Source: an uncultured Clostridia bacterium
GTDB taxonomy: Bacteria; Bacillota; Clostridia; Oscillospirales; Acutalibacteraceae
Direction of reading: 5' to 3'
Length of the DNA: 64,000 bases
Assembly: GCA_938034875.1 (NCBI GenBank)
Contig: CALHND010000005.1
Span: 1-64,000 of the forward strand
The translations under genes and the position numbers were made by a program. Shown piece by piece: positions 34,154 through 42,921 of the stretch. The notes below the pieces were generated by a model. That model was not told where the DNA came from, searched no databases, and was given only the letters and a program-made list of their open reading frames with translations. The first letter of the stretch is position 1, and each line of letters opens with the position of its first letter.

Positions 34154-34817
34154 TTTGCATTTTTCTTAAAAAATATATTATTCGCATAATCATTACAGCT
34201 GTTAAAAGCACAGGTAATAAAATGTAGTACTTTCCTATGACGCCGAACATTACCGAACTATTTAAGTTTGCAAGTGCCAAAGCCGCCTGCCAAATAACAA
34301 TTGCAAATAACGGCAAATAAGTCAGCAAAAGTATTAGTCTTTGCCAAAAGAAAAAACGGTTATTCTGCTCTTCGCTAAGTGGTTTCACAGTCAAATTTTC
34401 TACTTGGGCACCACTTGTCGAGCCAATTTTAAGCGATAAATAATGATTATCTATCCCAATAAATCCGCGATGTTTTTCGGTGGAAGAAAGAACAGCCGTT
34501 GTCACATCACCCTGAATGTCTATATCAAATTCACATTCGCAGTAATAGACGGTCGCTCGCCATGGAATGAGATGGGATGATTTTGTACCATCTCCGTTAA
34601 GAAAGGAACCGCCCGCAAAATAAGGCACTGCACCAAGAGCAGCCGCAGAATACTCATTTTTTCCACGGTACTGAACAAGACGAACCGAGTGGCGCCCATT
34701 CTCAATATTAAATCTGGTCTGCTCTACTGAGCTCACCGTTTTTTGTAATTCGCCGTCGATGTACACATTCACTTTAGAGTGTGGTTTAAGCGAAAAATTT
34801 AAAGTTAGTGTAGACAT
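34134..34817 (-). CDS. membrane protein of unknown function
   Basis: 227 residues. The first 150 are soluble and beta-rich (VNVYIDGELQKTV..., YCECEFDIDI...), and two hydrophobic segments near 160-180 and 193-213 form a C-terminal anchor, ending in basic KMQTKNRSD. I know no family. The N-terminal segment has the feel of a carbohydrate- or PEGA-like beta domain. GAGAGGAAAG precedes the ATG. It lies 12 bases after the GNAT gene, so it ends a minus-strand operon that begins with upp or further upstream. Confidence 0.6.
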   Translation of the reverse strand: MSTLTLNFSLKPHSKVNVYIDGELQKTVSSVEQTRFNIENGRHSVRLVQYRGKNEYSAAALGAVPYFAGGSFLNGDGTKSSHLIPWRATVYYCECEFDIDIQGDVTTAVLSSTEKHRGFIGIDNHYLSLKIGSTSGAQVENLTVKPLSEEQNNRFFFWQRLILLLTYLPLFAIVIWQAALALANLNSSVMFGVIGKYYILLPVLLTAVMIMRIIYFLRKMQTKNRSD

Positions 34818-34829
34818 TTATCTTTCCTC

Positions 34830-35630
34830 TCAGTCCATAATCAGTCCTATGTGAGCATTTTGTTGTATATCGGCACCGCACAAAGATTTTATCATACCAC
34901 GGCATACCGGCTCGCCAAGCAAACTATTAAATGGCATAAAAACACGATAGCTTTCACTTTCAAATTTATATTTTACTGCTGAAAGCACGCGGTTAATTTC
35001 GCCGTCGTACTCGATCACTCGTGTTAAATTATCATCAGGCACACACACGGCATAGCCGCCGTCAAACGATATAGCTGCTGCATCACAAAAATCGAGCGCA
35101 AAACGTACATATTCGCTGCTAAACGAAACAAAACTGCCGCCGCGGCTGTCTCGCATTTGGGCTAGGCGGTCGGGTGTTAGATACTCTGTTTCGGTAGCAA
35201 AATCAAATATGCTATCGCATGGAATATCGGCTGTTTTTGCCATGCATGATGGTAAAAAGCCGAACCTTTCATAGTACGAGATGAGTGACTGTTTAGCAGG
35301 TGCAAGCGCAACATATTCGTACCCGTAAGTTTTGAGCTTTTCGCACGCATAGGAGAGCAAATCGCCCATTATCCCGCGGCCGCGATATTCGGGCAGTGTC
35401 GACAGCGCATACAAATATGCACATTTATGCTTTTTACCGTCAATACAAAAATCGCATTCAAAAATATACATTGTGGCAATCGGGGTTTCTCCGTCGAGGT
35501 AGCAAAGGCAACGATACAAACCCTTTGCTCCGTCAAAAAATGAGGCTATTGTGTCATCGCTGTCACCAAACCCCTGCTTCCATATTCGCTTCAGCGCCGA
35601 AAGGTCGCTGTCACCTGCAAATTGTATCAT
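34830..35630 (-). CDS. GNAT-family N-acetyltransferase
   Basis: 266 residues. The acetyl-CoA loop is PEYRGRGIMGDLLSYACEKL at about 80-99, followed by ALAPAKQSLISYYERFGF, a standard GNAT end. The C-terminal half (140-266) resembles the sterol-carrier-like second domain of Eis-type proteins but is short. The acceptor is unknown. Its start overlaps the WYL regulator stop by four bases. Confidence 0.82.
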   Translation of the reverse strand: MIQFAGDSDLSALKRIWKQGFGDSDDTIASFFDGAKGLYRCLCYLDGETPIATMYIFECDFCIDGKKHKCAYLYALSTLPEYRGRGIMGDLLSYACEKLKTYGYEYVALAPAKQSLISYYERFGFLPSCMAKTADIPCDSIFDFATETEYLTPDRLAQMRDSRGGSFVSFSSEYVRFALDFCDAAAISFDGGYAVCVPDDNLTRVIEYDGEINRVLSAVKYKFESESYRVFMPFNSLLGEPVCRGMIKSLCGADIQQNAHIGLIMD

Positions 35631-36616
35631 TTCACATCTCCGTAATCACCGAGCACCTCGGTAAGCATTGATTTCATGTCGCAGCGCAGTTTTTCGGGTG
35701 ACAAAATTCTAACCCGCGTGCCAAACTGAAACAGCCACGACAAAAACGTGCGGCTTACCGCCGCCTTAAATCTGACGGTTGATGTGCCGTCGTTACCTCG
35801 TGCCAGCGTCATATCCTTGCCAAAGCGGTCAACAAATACGCCGATTAGGTTATCTTCAATGCTGAGGGTCACCCATTCTTCATCGCCGCTGAACATTGAA
35901 AACTGAATCTTTGACTGTTTAACCGGGTCAAATCGGCTATATTTATCACTGCCGATGCGCTGCAAATCGGTTAAAACCGCACCGTTCATTTTGTCCACAC
36001 GAAAGTTTGCAATAACATCTCGCTTTTCATAATAAGCGGACAAATAGTAATACTCGTTATCCCAAATTAGCGCATACGGGCTAACGATATAAGAACCGCC
36101 ATCAGAGCGGTAATGCTTTTCTCCGCCTATTACATAGTCGAGATAGCGGAATGATATCTGTTTATCATTTGCTATTGCATCATAAATTGTATCTATAATA
36201 TAGTAAATCTGCTCATTTGCGGTCTTTTCCGCTCCTGCCATGTATAGCTGGCGTTCAATACTTGCCGCCTGATAGGGACTGACAAGCCCTTTTAGTTTAT
36301 CTATAAGTGCACATGATTTCTTGTATGTAATAAAATGCGATGCCTGCACCGCATCTATGAGCAGCTTGGCTTCGCTGAGTTCAAAATTTCGAGTGCCCAT
36401 AAAGTAGCCGCCACCGGTTGCGCTTGCAACATCAAATCCTGCGTCCTGCAGGCGCTCTATGTCGCGGTAAATCGATTTTCTCTCCGCTGTTATACCCATA
36501 TCTGAAAGACGACGAAGAATATCCGCAGTCTTTATCGGATTATCTTCGTCGGTCTCATTTTGAAGTATTTGCAAAAGGTACAGCAGCTTTAACTTCTGCT
36601 GTGCATTTCCCGCCAT
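35627..36616 (-). CDS. WYL-domain transcriptional regulator
   Basis: 329 residues. The N-terminal helix-turn-helix is at about 10-75 (KTADILRRLSDMGITAERKS, then SIYRDIERLQDAGF). The WYL domain occupies about 150-230, with SFRYLDY and the SPYALIWDNEYYYLSAY segment, and a C-terminal WCX-type extension follows. Members sense nucleotides or nucleic acids through WYL. It overlaps the upp stop by one base and the GNAT start by four, so all are one operon. Confidence 0.88.
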   Translation of the reverse strand: MAGNAQQKLKLLYLLQILQNETDEDNPIKTADILRRLSDMGITAERKSIYRDIERLQDAGFDVASATGGGYFMGTRNFELSEAKLLIDAVQASHFITYKKSCALIDKLKGLVSPYQAASIERQLYMAGAEKTANEQIYYIIDTIYDAIANDKQISFRYLDYVIGGEKHYRSDGGSYIVSPYALIWDNEYYYLSAYYEKRDVIANFRVDKMNGAVLTDLQRIGSDKYSRFDPVKQSKIQFSMFSGDEEWVTLSIEDNLIGVFVDRFGKDMTLARGNDGTSTVRFKAAVSRTFLSWLFQFGTRVRILSPEKLRCDMKSMLTEVLGDYGDVK

Positions 36617-37251
36617 TATTTTGTACCGAAAATGCGGTCGCCGGCGTCGCCCAGACCGGGAACAATGTAACCGTGTTCATTAAGCTTTTCATCCAGTGCG
36701 CCAACATAAACATGCACATCGGGATGAGCGTTTACAAGGGCGGTAAGTCCCTCGGGAGCCGCTATCATGCACATGAATTTAATATTTTTCGGTCCGCGCT
36801 TTTTAATCTGGCTTATGGCGTCAATAGCAGATCCACCAGTAGCAAGCATTGGGTCAACTACAACAACTTCACGGTCGGGAATATCAGATGGCAGCTTGCA
36901 GTAATATTCAACAGGAGTAAGCGTATCAGGATCACGGTAAAGTCCGATATGACCTACGCGAGCACTCGGTACAAGGTTGACAATGCCGTCAACCATTCCT
37001 AATCCTGCGCGTAAAATCGGCACAACTGCCATCTTGCGTCCTGCTAATTTCTTTGTTTTTGCAATAGCAACAGGTGTCTTAACTTCGACCTCTTCAAGTG
37101 CCAGGTCGCGTGTTGCCTCATAGCACATGAGCATTGCAATTTCACTGACAAGACTGCGAAAATCACGCGAGCTTGTCTTTTCGTCACGCAAAATCGACAG
37201 CTTGTGGTGAATAAGCGGGTGGTTCATGATAGTAACATTTGAGAATTCCAT
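36616..37251 (-). CDS. upp: uracil phosphoribosyltransferase
   Basis: 211 residues, the family length. PILRAGLGMVDGI at about 79-91 and the PRPP loop VVVDPMLATGGSAID at about 131-145 are diagnostic. The C-terminal GLGDAGDRIFGTK is the usual uracil-binding end. It makes UMP from uracil. It heads the segment upp-WYL-GNAT-membrane protein and is 67 bases from rpiB. Confidence 0.95.
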   Translation of the reverse strand: MEFSNVTIMNHPLIHHKLSILRDEKTSSRDFRSLVSEIAMLMCYEATRDLALEEVEVKTPVAIAKTKKLAGRKMAVVPILRAGLGMVDGIVNLVPSARVGHIGLYRDPDTLTPVEYYCKLPSDIPDREVVVVDPMLATGGSAIDAISQIKKRGPKNIKFMCMIAAPEGLTALVNAHPDVHVYVGALDEKLNEHGYIVPGLGDAGDRIFGTK

Positions 37252-37318
37252 TAGTTTTCGTCTCCCTTTGAATATTTATATAGAAATTTATTAAGTTATA
37301 GCCTATGCGGCAAATAGT

Positions 37319-37774
37319 TTATAAGTTTTCTCCACACTCAATAACGTCAATCATATCTATGCGGCGCTGATGTCTGCCTCCCTCAAATTCGGTGTTAACA
37401 AAGGCATCAACCATCATTTTCGCCGTCTCGGGTCCGATAACACGGCCTCCAAGGCAAAGAATGTTTGAATTATTGTGCAAACGTGTTAATTTTGCACTGT
37501 ACACTTCGGAGCAAGCGGCTGCGCGTATGCCCTTTACCCTATTTGCAGCCAGTGACATTCCGATTCCCGTGCCGCAAATGAGTATGCCAAGCTGATATTC
37601 GCCGCTTGATACTGCAAGAGCAACCTTTTGAGCTATAACAGGGTAATCAACCGATACCTTTTCGGTAATTCCAAAATCGCCAACCTCATATCCCTGTTCT
37701 TTAAGATAATCAACTATCTCATTTTTCATATCAAAGCCGCCGTGGTCAACGCCAATCGCAATTTTTTTGTTCAT
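37319..37774 (-). CDS. rpiB: ribose-5-phosphate isomerase B
   Basis: 151 residues. The motifs are IGVDHGGFDMKNEIVDYL at about 7-24, ILICGTGIGMSLAANRVKGI near 63-82 (active-site Cys), and CLGGRVIGPE near 107. It interconverts ribose and ribulose 5-phosphates. It overlaps tsaB by four bases; the order tsaE-tsaB-rpiB-upp is common in clostridia. Confidence 0.95.
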   Translation of the reverse strand: MNKKIAIGVDHGGFDMKNEIVDYLKEQGYEVGDFGITEKVSVDYPVIAQKVALAVSSGEYQLGILICGTGIGMSLAANRVKGIRAAACSEVYSAKLTRLHNNSNILCLGGRVIGPETAKMMVDAFVNTEFEGGRHQRRIDMIDVIECGENL

Positions 37775-38487
37775 TTTTTTTGCTCCTTTTTTGCTTTCAG
37801 CTCACGCTCTGCTTGCGGCAACCGTAAATAGCTTGGCAGCAAGCCCTGAGCTGATATATCATCATAGTCTGATGCAACTAAAGCAACATATGCCGCACGC
37901 TGACAGCAGACATGAGGGGGTGCAATGTTAACATCATTTATTATATCTTTTATGTTATTATAACACATCTGCGCACCGCGTCCAACAATAAATACCGATT
38001 GATTTAAAAATTTTTCCTCAGTCATCAAATTTTTCATATCCTCTACAAGCTCGGTGAGCATTATAGCTCGGTCATCGGTCAGCCTAGTAAGTTTTTTTCC
38101 GTCAGAAAAAAATGTTGCGGTGTAAACCTGTCCGCATCGTGCATCCATTACAGCACAAATAACTCCACGAGAAGCCACCATGCCGTAGGCGGCTGCGTGC
38201 AGAGTAGATACACCCACACACGGCTTGTCACAGCCAAACGCCATACCTTTTACAGCGGCAATGCCAATTCTAAGTCCGGTAAACGATCCGGGTCCGACAC
38301 TAATGGCAAATTTGTCTATCTCATTCATGGCAATGCCTGAATTTGTCATCATATCTCGCAACATTGGCTGTAAGGTTTGAGAATGTGTTGCACCGATACT
38401 AACAAACGCCTCACATATTATGTTTCCGTCCTCTACGATAGCGCAGGATGCCGGTTTGTCAGAACATTCAACAGCTAAAATTTTCAA
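37771..38487 (-). CDS. tsaB: tRNA threonylcarbamoyladenosine synthesis protein TsaB
   Basis: 238 residues. The ASKHA-like N-terminus ILAVECSDKPASCAIVED and VGPGSFTGLRIGIAAVKGMA at about 66-85 are typical. TsaB scaffolds TsaD in forming t6A37 on ANN-decoding tRNAs. It lies three bases after tsaE, the usual neighbour; rimI and tsaD are not in the window. Confidence 0.93.
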   Translation of the reverse strand: MKILAVECSDKPASCAIVEDGNIICEAFVSIGATHSQTLQPMLRDMMTNSGIAMNEIDKFAISVGPGSFTGLRIGIAAVKGMAFGCDKPCVGVSTLHAAAYGMVASRGVICAVMDARCGQVYTATFFSDGKKLTRLTDDRAIMLTELVEDMKNLMTEEKFLNQSVFIVGRGAQMCYNNIKDIINDVNIAPPHVCCQRAAYVALVASDYDDISAQGLLPSYLRLPQAERELKAKKEQKK

Positions 38488-38490
38488 ATT

Positions 38491-38919
38491 TCATTCTCCC
38501 CTCGCCGAAACGGTAATAATGCGACTATTATCGCTTTCTTCTCGCTTTATATCTACCGTAACAAGCTTGTCCGGCAGCGCATTTTCAATGTTTTCACTCC
38601 ACTCTACGGCAAGAACAGCCTTCATGTCCATGTAGTCAAAAAATCCCGTGGAATAAAGTGAATCCCAACTCTCCACACGGTACATATCAAAGTGGTAAAT
38701 CGGCAGTCTGCCGCCTATATATTCATGCACAAGCGCAAAAGTAGGGCTGGACACCTCGCCCGTATATCCCATTGCCCGCGCAAAGCCGCGGACAAACGCA
38801 GTTTTGCCGGCACCCAGGTCGCCTGTCATAGCAATAACTGTTGCTTCGCTGATACTGTCGGCTAATTCAGCCGCTATTTTTTCCGTTTCTATGGGTGAAT
38901 TGCTGACAAATTGCTGCAT
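38491..38919 (-). CDS. tsaE: tRNA threonylcarbamoyladenosine synthesis ATPase TsaE
   Basis: 142 residues from the ATG at 38919, with GGAGG upstream; the frame opens 15 codons earlier without a site. Walker A is MTGDLGAGKTAFVRGFARAM near 33-52, then SSPTFALVHEY near 61. HFDMYRVES and AVEWSENIE are the family's later motifs. It powers the TsaBD complex. It is first in the tsaE-tsaB-rpiB run. Confidence 0.93.
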   Translation of the reverse strand: MQQFVSNSPIETEKIAAELADSISEATVIAMTGDLGAGKTAFVRGFARAMGYTGEVSSPTFALVHEYIGGRLPIYHFDMYRVESWDSLYSTGFFDYMDMKAVLAVEWSENIENALPDKLVTVDIKREESDNSRIITVSARGE

Positions 38920-39039
38920 AGTGCGCCTCCAATGCCACCGAATGTAAACAGTGTGTAAAATCAAACTGTCATGTGATACAAAGTTACGACTCTTTTTATA
39001 GGATTATATCACAATTTTTTATGATATTAAAGTATTTGC

Positions 39040-39068
39040 TTGAACTTATTTGAATTTTATTTTATAAT
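39040..39068 (+). promoter_or_regulatory. promoter of the FtsW/RodA-like gene
   Basis: TTGAAC (39040-39045), 17-base spacer, TATAAT (39063-39068). This leaves a leader of only about 20 bases before the GTG start. Confidence 0.7.
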
Positions 39069-39093
39069 TATTTAGAGATTAGTTTTTTAGGGG

Positions 39094-40245
39094 GTGTCAA
39101 CCGTAAGTAATATTTTAGGCAAAATTGCCGACTATTTTAGAGAAACCGACAAAGTATTACTTTCGATATGTACATTTGCCTCCTTGTTCGGTTGTATCAT
39201 GGTTATGTCCACAACAAACTATACAGGTAGCCTTAATGAATTTTATGTTCAGCTCGGCGCCCTCGTATTAGGACTTATAACTGTGGTTATTGTTTCGGGA
39301 TTTATCGACTACGAAACTATCGCCAAGCATAAATTTATAATTGCAGGCATAGTTCTCACGTTAGTTGGACTGACATTTTTCATTGGATATGCCCCTGCGG
39401 GCACCGATGATAAAGCATGGCTAAAGTTACCGGGAGGAATTACTTTTCAGCCTTCTGAGCTACTAAAAATAGCCTTTATCATTACATTTGCAAGTCATGT
39501 AAAATCTATTGAAAACAATATTAACAAACCACTAAACCTCCTGCTTTTGTGCGTACACGGAGCTGTACCCATACTGCTCATTCACTTTCAGGGTGATGAC
39601 GGTTCAGCACTGGTAATTGCTTTTATCTTTGTTTCAATGATGTTTGCCGCCGGTGTAAAGCTGCGGTATTTTCTAATTGCAATCGGTTCTGCGGTTATTA
39701 TGTCACCTATATTGTGGTTTATCGTTATGAATGACGACCAGCGAAAGCGATTTGAGGTGCTGTTTAATCCCGAGGAAGACCTGTACGGAGGCGGATGGCA
39801 GCAGTGGCGCGCCCGCATTGCCATGGCAAACGGTGGTTGGTTTGGTAAAGGACTGTTCAAGGGAGATTTCGTTCAAGCCAATGCTATTCCTGAACAGTAC
39901 AACGACTTTATTTTTTCAAGCATCGGCGAGGAGCTTGGTTTTATCGGACTAATAGCTGTTCTTGTGCTTGAAGTTGCAATTTGCGTGCGTCTGCTCATCT
40001 TAGCACATCATGCTCGCGACAAAATGGGCGTCATTATTTGCAGCGGCCTATTTGGACTTTTTGCTGCACAGACTATACTTAATGTCGGAATGTGCTCATC
40101 CCTGCTTCCTGTTATCGGCATTACACTGCCCTTTTTCAGTGCAGGCGGTTCGTCAATGATATGCACATATATAGGCATAGGACTGGCAGTAAATGTTTAT
40201 ATGCAGCGAAATCAGCATGTTGTATATCTTAATGAGATGCATTAA
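39094..40245 (+). CDS. FtsW/RodA/SpoVE-family peptidoglycan glycosyltransferase
   Basis: 383 residues with about ten membrane helices. Family motifs are GGITFQPSELLKIAFI near 110, HFQGDDGSALVIAFIF near 165, GGWQQWRARIAMANGGWFGKG near 228-248 (external loop), and the C-terminal LPFFSAGGSSMICTYIGIGL. These enzymes polymerise lipid II with a class B PBP. Which of FtsW, RodA or SpoVE it is cannot be settled. The start is odd: an in-frame TAG at 39088-39090 is followed by GGG GTG, so GTG39094 has its only Shine-Dalgarno-like sequence (AGGGGGTG) overlapping the start codon itself. Confidence 0.88.
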   Translation: MSTVSNILGKIADYFRETDKVLLSICTFASLFGCIMVMSTTNYTGSLNEFYVQLGALVLGLITVVIVSGFIDYETIAKHKFIIAGIVLTLVGLTFFIGYAPAGTDDKAWLKLPGGITFQPSELLKIAFIITFASHVKSIENNINKPLNLLLLCVHGAVPILLIHFQGDDGSALVIAFIFVSMMFAAGVKLRYFLIAIGSAVIMSPILWFIVMNDDQRKRFEVLFNPEEDLYGGGWQQWRARIAMANGGWFGKGLFKGDFVQANAIPEQYNDFIFSSIGEELGFIGLIAVLVLEVAICVRLLILAHHARDKMGVIICSGLFGLFAAQTILNVGMCSSLLPVIGITLPFFSAGGSSMICTYIGIGLAVNVYMQRNQHVVYLNEMH

Positions 40246-40293
40246 CGAATTCTAGGTTAAATAAAACAAAATCAGCAAAAGAGGTAGTTTATA

Positions 40294-40920
40294 ATGATAA
40301 TGAAACCTAAAGCAAAAAAATTCTGTTTTGTAAAGCTGTTTGTCTTTGGACTTATCATGCTTTTACTGCAAATTGCCACATTTATGGGAAGTTTGCCCGA
40401 CTCTATCGAAAGTTTAGAGGAGGCCGGTAAGCTGGAAATTGCAGAAGCCGCCTTTTCCGATTATGCTCAGCTCTACTCATACACCAATGAAAGCCCCCTT
40501 ATGTCCACATTCGTATTCCATGAATCGGCTATAATCGGTTTGGCTTGTATTGCTGCTGTCATTGCAGCAAACTTTCGCTCAAAAACCCTTAGTAAGACTA
40601 TTGCGACAGGCTGCTGGGCTTTTGCTGGAATGAATTTTATTATTCATCTTGTTTTTGCAATTATTGACTCAACGTCATGGTACACCCCATACTCTATCAC
40701 GGAGTGCTCACCTCTCTATTTCGGAATACTAACTACAGTAATTGCTGCTGTTCTGGGCGCACTTGCCTTTTTCAGTGACCCTGTTGTCGATATTATCACA
40801 GCAAAGGTTGAGGCAAAGCGTTGGGAAACTTACCAAACTGAACGTGCAGCATCACGCCAGGAGTCAATTGACTCTGAAGCTCGCAAAGCTGCCGCTGATG
40901 CCGCAAAAATCACACAATAA
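40294..40920 (+). CDS. membrane protein of unknown function
   Basis: 208 residues with four hydrophobic segments (about 10-30, 72-90, 103-122, 140-160), the first perhaps a signal anchor. The C-terminal 40 residues are a charged helix rich in Ala, Glu and Lys, likely cytosolic. Not recognised. AAAGAGGTAG lies upstream. It sits between the FtsW/RodA-like gene and mtaB, 48 and 25 bases away, probably in one transcript. Confidence 0.6.
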   Translation: MIMKPKAKKFCFVKLFVFGLIMLLLQIATFMGSLPDSIESLEEAGKLEIAEAAFSDYAQLYSYTNESPLMSTFVFHESAIIGLACIAAVIAANFRSKTLSKTIATGCWAFAGMNFIIHLVFAIIDSTSWYTPYSITECSPLYFGILTTVIAAVLGALAFFSDPVVDIITAKVEAKRWETYQTERAASRQESIDSEARKAAADAAKITQ

Positions 40921-40945
40921 AACTCGCTAAAAAAGGAAGCATATA

Positions 40946-42229
40946 ATGAATTTTGCTTTTTACACCCTTGGTTGCAAGGTAAATCAATATGAAACGGCAG
41001 CAATGGAGCGTATGCTCTTTGCTGCCGGATATACCCCTACATCGTCCGACTCAATGCCGGACATTTTTATTATCAACTCATGCACAGTCACAGCGGAAAG
41101 CGACAGAAAAACTCGTCAAGCGGTGCGAAAATACCGCCGTGAGCTGCCACACGCCATTATCATTCTGACCGGATGTATGCCGCAGGCATTCCCCGACGAT
41201 GCTTCGGCACTTGATGCCGCAGACATTGTTCTGGGCAATCATTCAAACAACCGTCTTATCGAAGCACTTGATAGCTTCATTCAAACGGGCGAGCGTGTAA
41301 TCATCATTGATGATCACAAAAAAGGTGACCGCTTTGACACCCCAACAATAGAACGAATAGAAGAAAGAACTCGCGCATACCTGAAAATTCAGGACGGATG
41401 CAATCGTTTTTGCTCATACTGCATTATTCCGACAGCACGCGGCAGAGAAAGATCAAAGCCGCTTAGCCAAATTACCGACGAAGTTGAAGCAATAGCTGCA
41501 ATGGGGCACCGCGAAGTTGTACTGGTCGGCATTAACTTGTCGGCATACGGCAACGATATAGGAGCCTCGCTATGCGATGCGGTAGATGCGGTTTGCGCCA
41601 TAGATGGAATAGACAGAGTACGGCTCGGCTCTCTTGAACCGGACATTTTTACAGACGAAATGATGCAAAGATTGAAAAGCCAGCCGAAATTTTGCCCGCA
41701 GTTTCATTTTTCTTTACAATCAGGTTGTGATGCCACGCTTAAACGCATGAATAGACATTACGACTGTGACTTTTACCGCAGTCTTATTGCCAAAGTGCGC
41801 GAAAACTTTGCAAATGCATCGATTACTACCGATATAATGGTTGGTTTCCCAGGTGAGACTGACAGCGAATTTGAGCAGTCGCTCGAATTTGTAAAAGAAA
41901 TTGGATTTGCACGTGCCCATGTTTTTGCATATTCACGACGCACAGGTACAGTTGCGGCAAAGGCACCAAACCAAGTTTCAAACACGGTTAAACACGAACG
42001 GTCCAAGAAAATGATTGCTGTGACCTCCGAAAGCGAAAAACAATTTTTATCAAAACAAATTGGCGGAGTTTATCCAGTACTGTTTGAAGCAAAAAAAGGT
42101 GAATATAACGAGGGTTACACCCCCAACTACACATATGTTAAGGTTAAGTCAGACGCCGACTTCAGCGGTCAAATACTTGATGTGCGTTTGGTAGAAGCCG
42201 ACAGCGATTTTTGCATAGGTGAAGTATAA
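40946..42229 (+). CDS. mtaB: tRNA ms2t6A37 methylthiotransferase MtaB
   Basis: 427 residues. The UPF0004 domain opens FYTLGCKVNQYETAAMERML, with further cysteines in NSCTV and TGCMPQ. The radical SAM cluster is DGCNRFCSYCIIP near 150 (CxxxCxxC). A short TRAM domain ends the protein. It adds a methylthio group to t6A37 of tRNA-Lys and similar tRNAs, the same nucleotide that TsaB and TsaE help to make. GGCKVNQ distinguishes it from MiaB and RimO. Confidence 0.94.
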   Translation: MNFAFYTLGCKVNQYETAAMERMLFAAGYTPTSSDSMPDIFIINSCTVTAESDRKTRQAVRKYRRELPHAIIILTGCMPQAFPDDASALDAADIVLGNHSNNRLIEALDSFIQTGERVIIIDDHKKGDRFDTPTIERIEERTRAYLKIQDGCNRFCSYCIIPTARGRERSKPLSQITDEVEAIAAMGHREVVLVGINLSAYGNDIGASLCDAVDAVCAIDGIDRVRLGSLEPDIFTDEMMQRLKSQPKFCPQFHFSLQSGCDATLKRMNRHYDCDFYRSLIAKVRENFANASITTDIMVGFPGETDSEFEQSLEFVKEIGFARAHVFAYSRRTGTVAAKAPNQVSNTVKHERSKKMIAVTSESEKQFLSKQIGGVYPVLFEAKKGEYNEGYTPNYTYVKVKSDADFSGQILDVRLVEADSDFCIGEV

Positions 42230-42263
42230 GCATTTTCCCGTATCTTTTTATATTGATTGGGAG

Positions 42264-42300
42264 AAGCGCTCCCGATTTTAATTTCGGGAGCGCTTTTTTG
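42264..42300 (+). terminator. terminator after mtaB
   Basis: AAGCGCTCCCGA pairs with TCGGGAGCGCTT, followed by T6. Confidence 0.88.
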
Positions 42301-42363
42301 TGAGACTTTTTTTATCCCCGCACGTTTAATAGATGAAGGTACCTTAAACCAGGAGGTCAAAGC

Positions 42364-42921
42364 ATGGCTAACGCCGAAAACGGTTATGCCCGTTATCTTG
42401 ACGGAGACAAAAGCGGCATTGAGGACATTGTTAAAGAATATAACGACAGCCTTATCTTTTTCATCAATGGGTATGTAAAGGATTTAATGACTGCTGAGGA
42501 TTTAGCCGCAGACACCATTTGCAAACTGCTTATTAAACGCAAAAAATTTCGATCAGACAAAGGTGCATCGTTTAAAACATGGCTGTTTACTATTGCCCGC
42601 AACACCGCACTTGACTGGTTGAGAAATTCAGCTCGCCATTCTCTTGTTACACTAAGCGAAACTGACGGCTACGATGAGCCTTCTTTTGATGATGTCTTAC
42701 TAAAAGATGACCGGGCAAAAGCACTGCACAAAGCGATGAGCGGACTGTGCAGTGACTATCGCGAGGTGCTGCATTTGCTGTACTTTGAGGATTTGTCATA
42801 TATTCAGGCGGCAACAGTGATGAGAAAAAACGAGAAACAAATTAAAAACCTGGCATACCGAGCAAAACAAGCACTTAAAAACGCTCTCGAAAAGGAGGAC
42901 TGCGTTAATGAGAACCTATAA
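42364..42921 (+). CDS. ECF-type RNA polymerase sigma factor
   Basis: 185 residues. The sigma-2 region is at about 25-95 (DLAADTICKLLIKRKKF, TWLFTIARNTALDWLRN), and the sigma-4 region at about 120-175 (YREVLHLLYFEDLSYIQAATVM, then KNLAYRAKQALKNAL). AGGAGG precedes the ATG. It overlaps the next gene by 14 bases; that protein has one membrane helix and may be its anti-sigma factor. Confidence 0.9.
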   Translation: MANAENGYARYLDGDKSGIEDIVKEYNDSLIFFINGYVKDLMTAEDLAADTICKLLIKRKKFRSDKGASFKTWLFTIARNTALDWLRNSARHSLVTLSETDGYDEPSFDDVLLKDDRAKALHKAMSGLCSDYREVLHLLYFEDLSYIQAATVMRKNEKQIKNLAYRAKQALKNALEKEDCVNENL

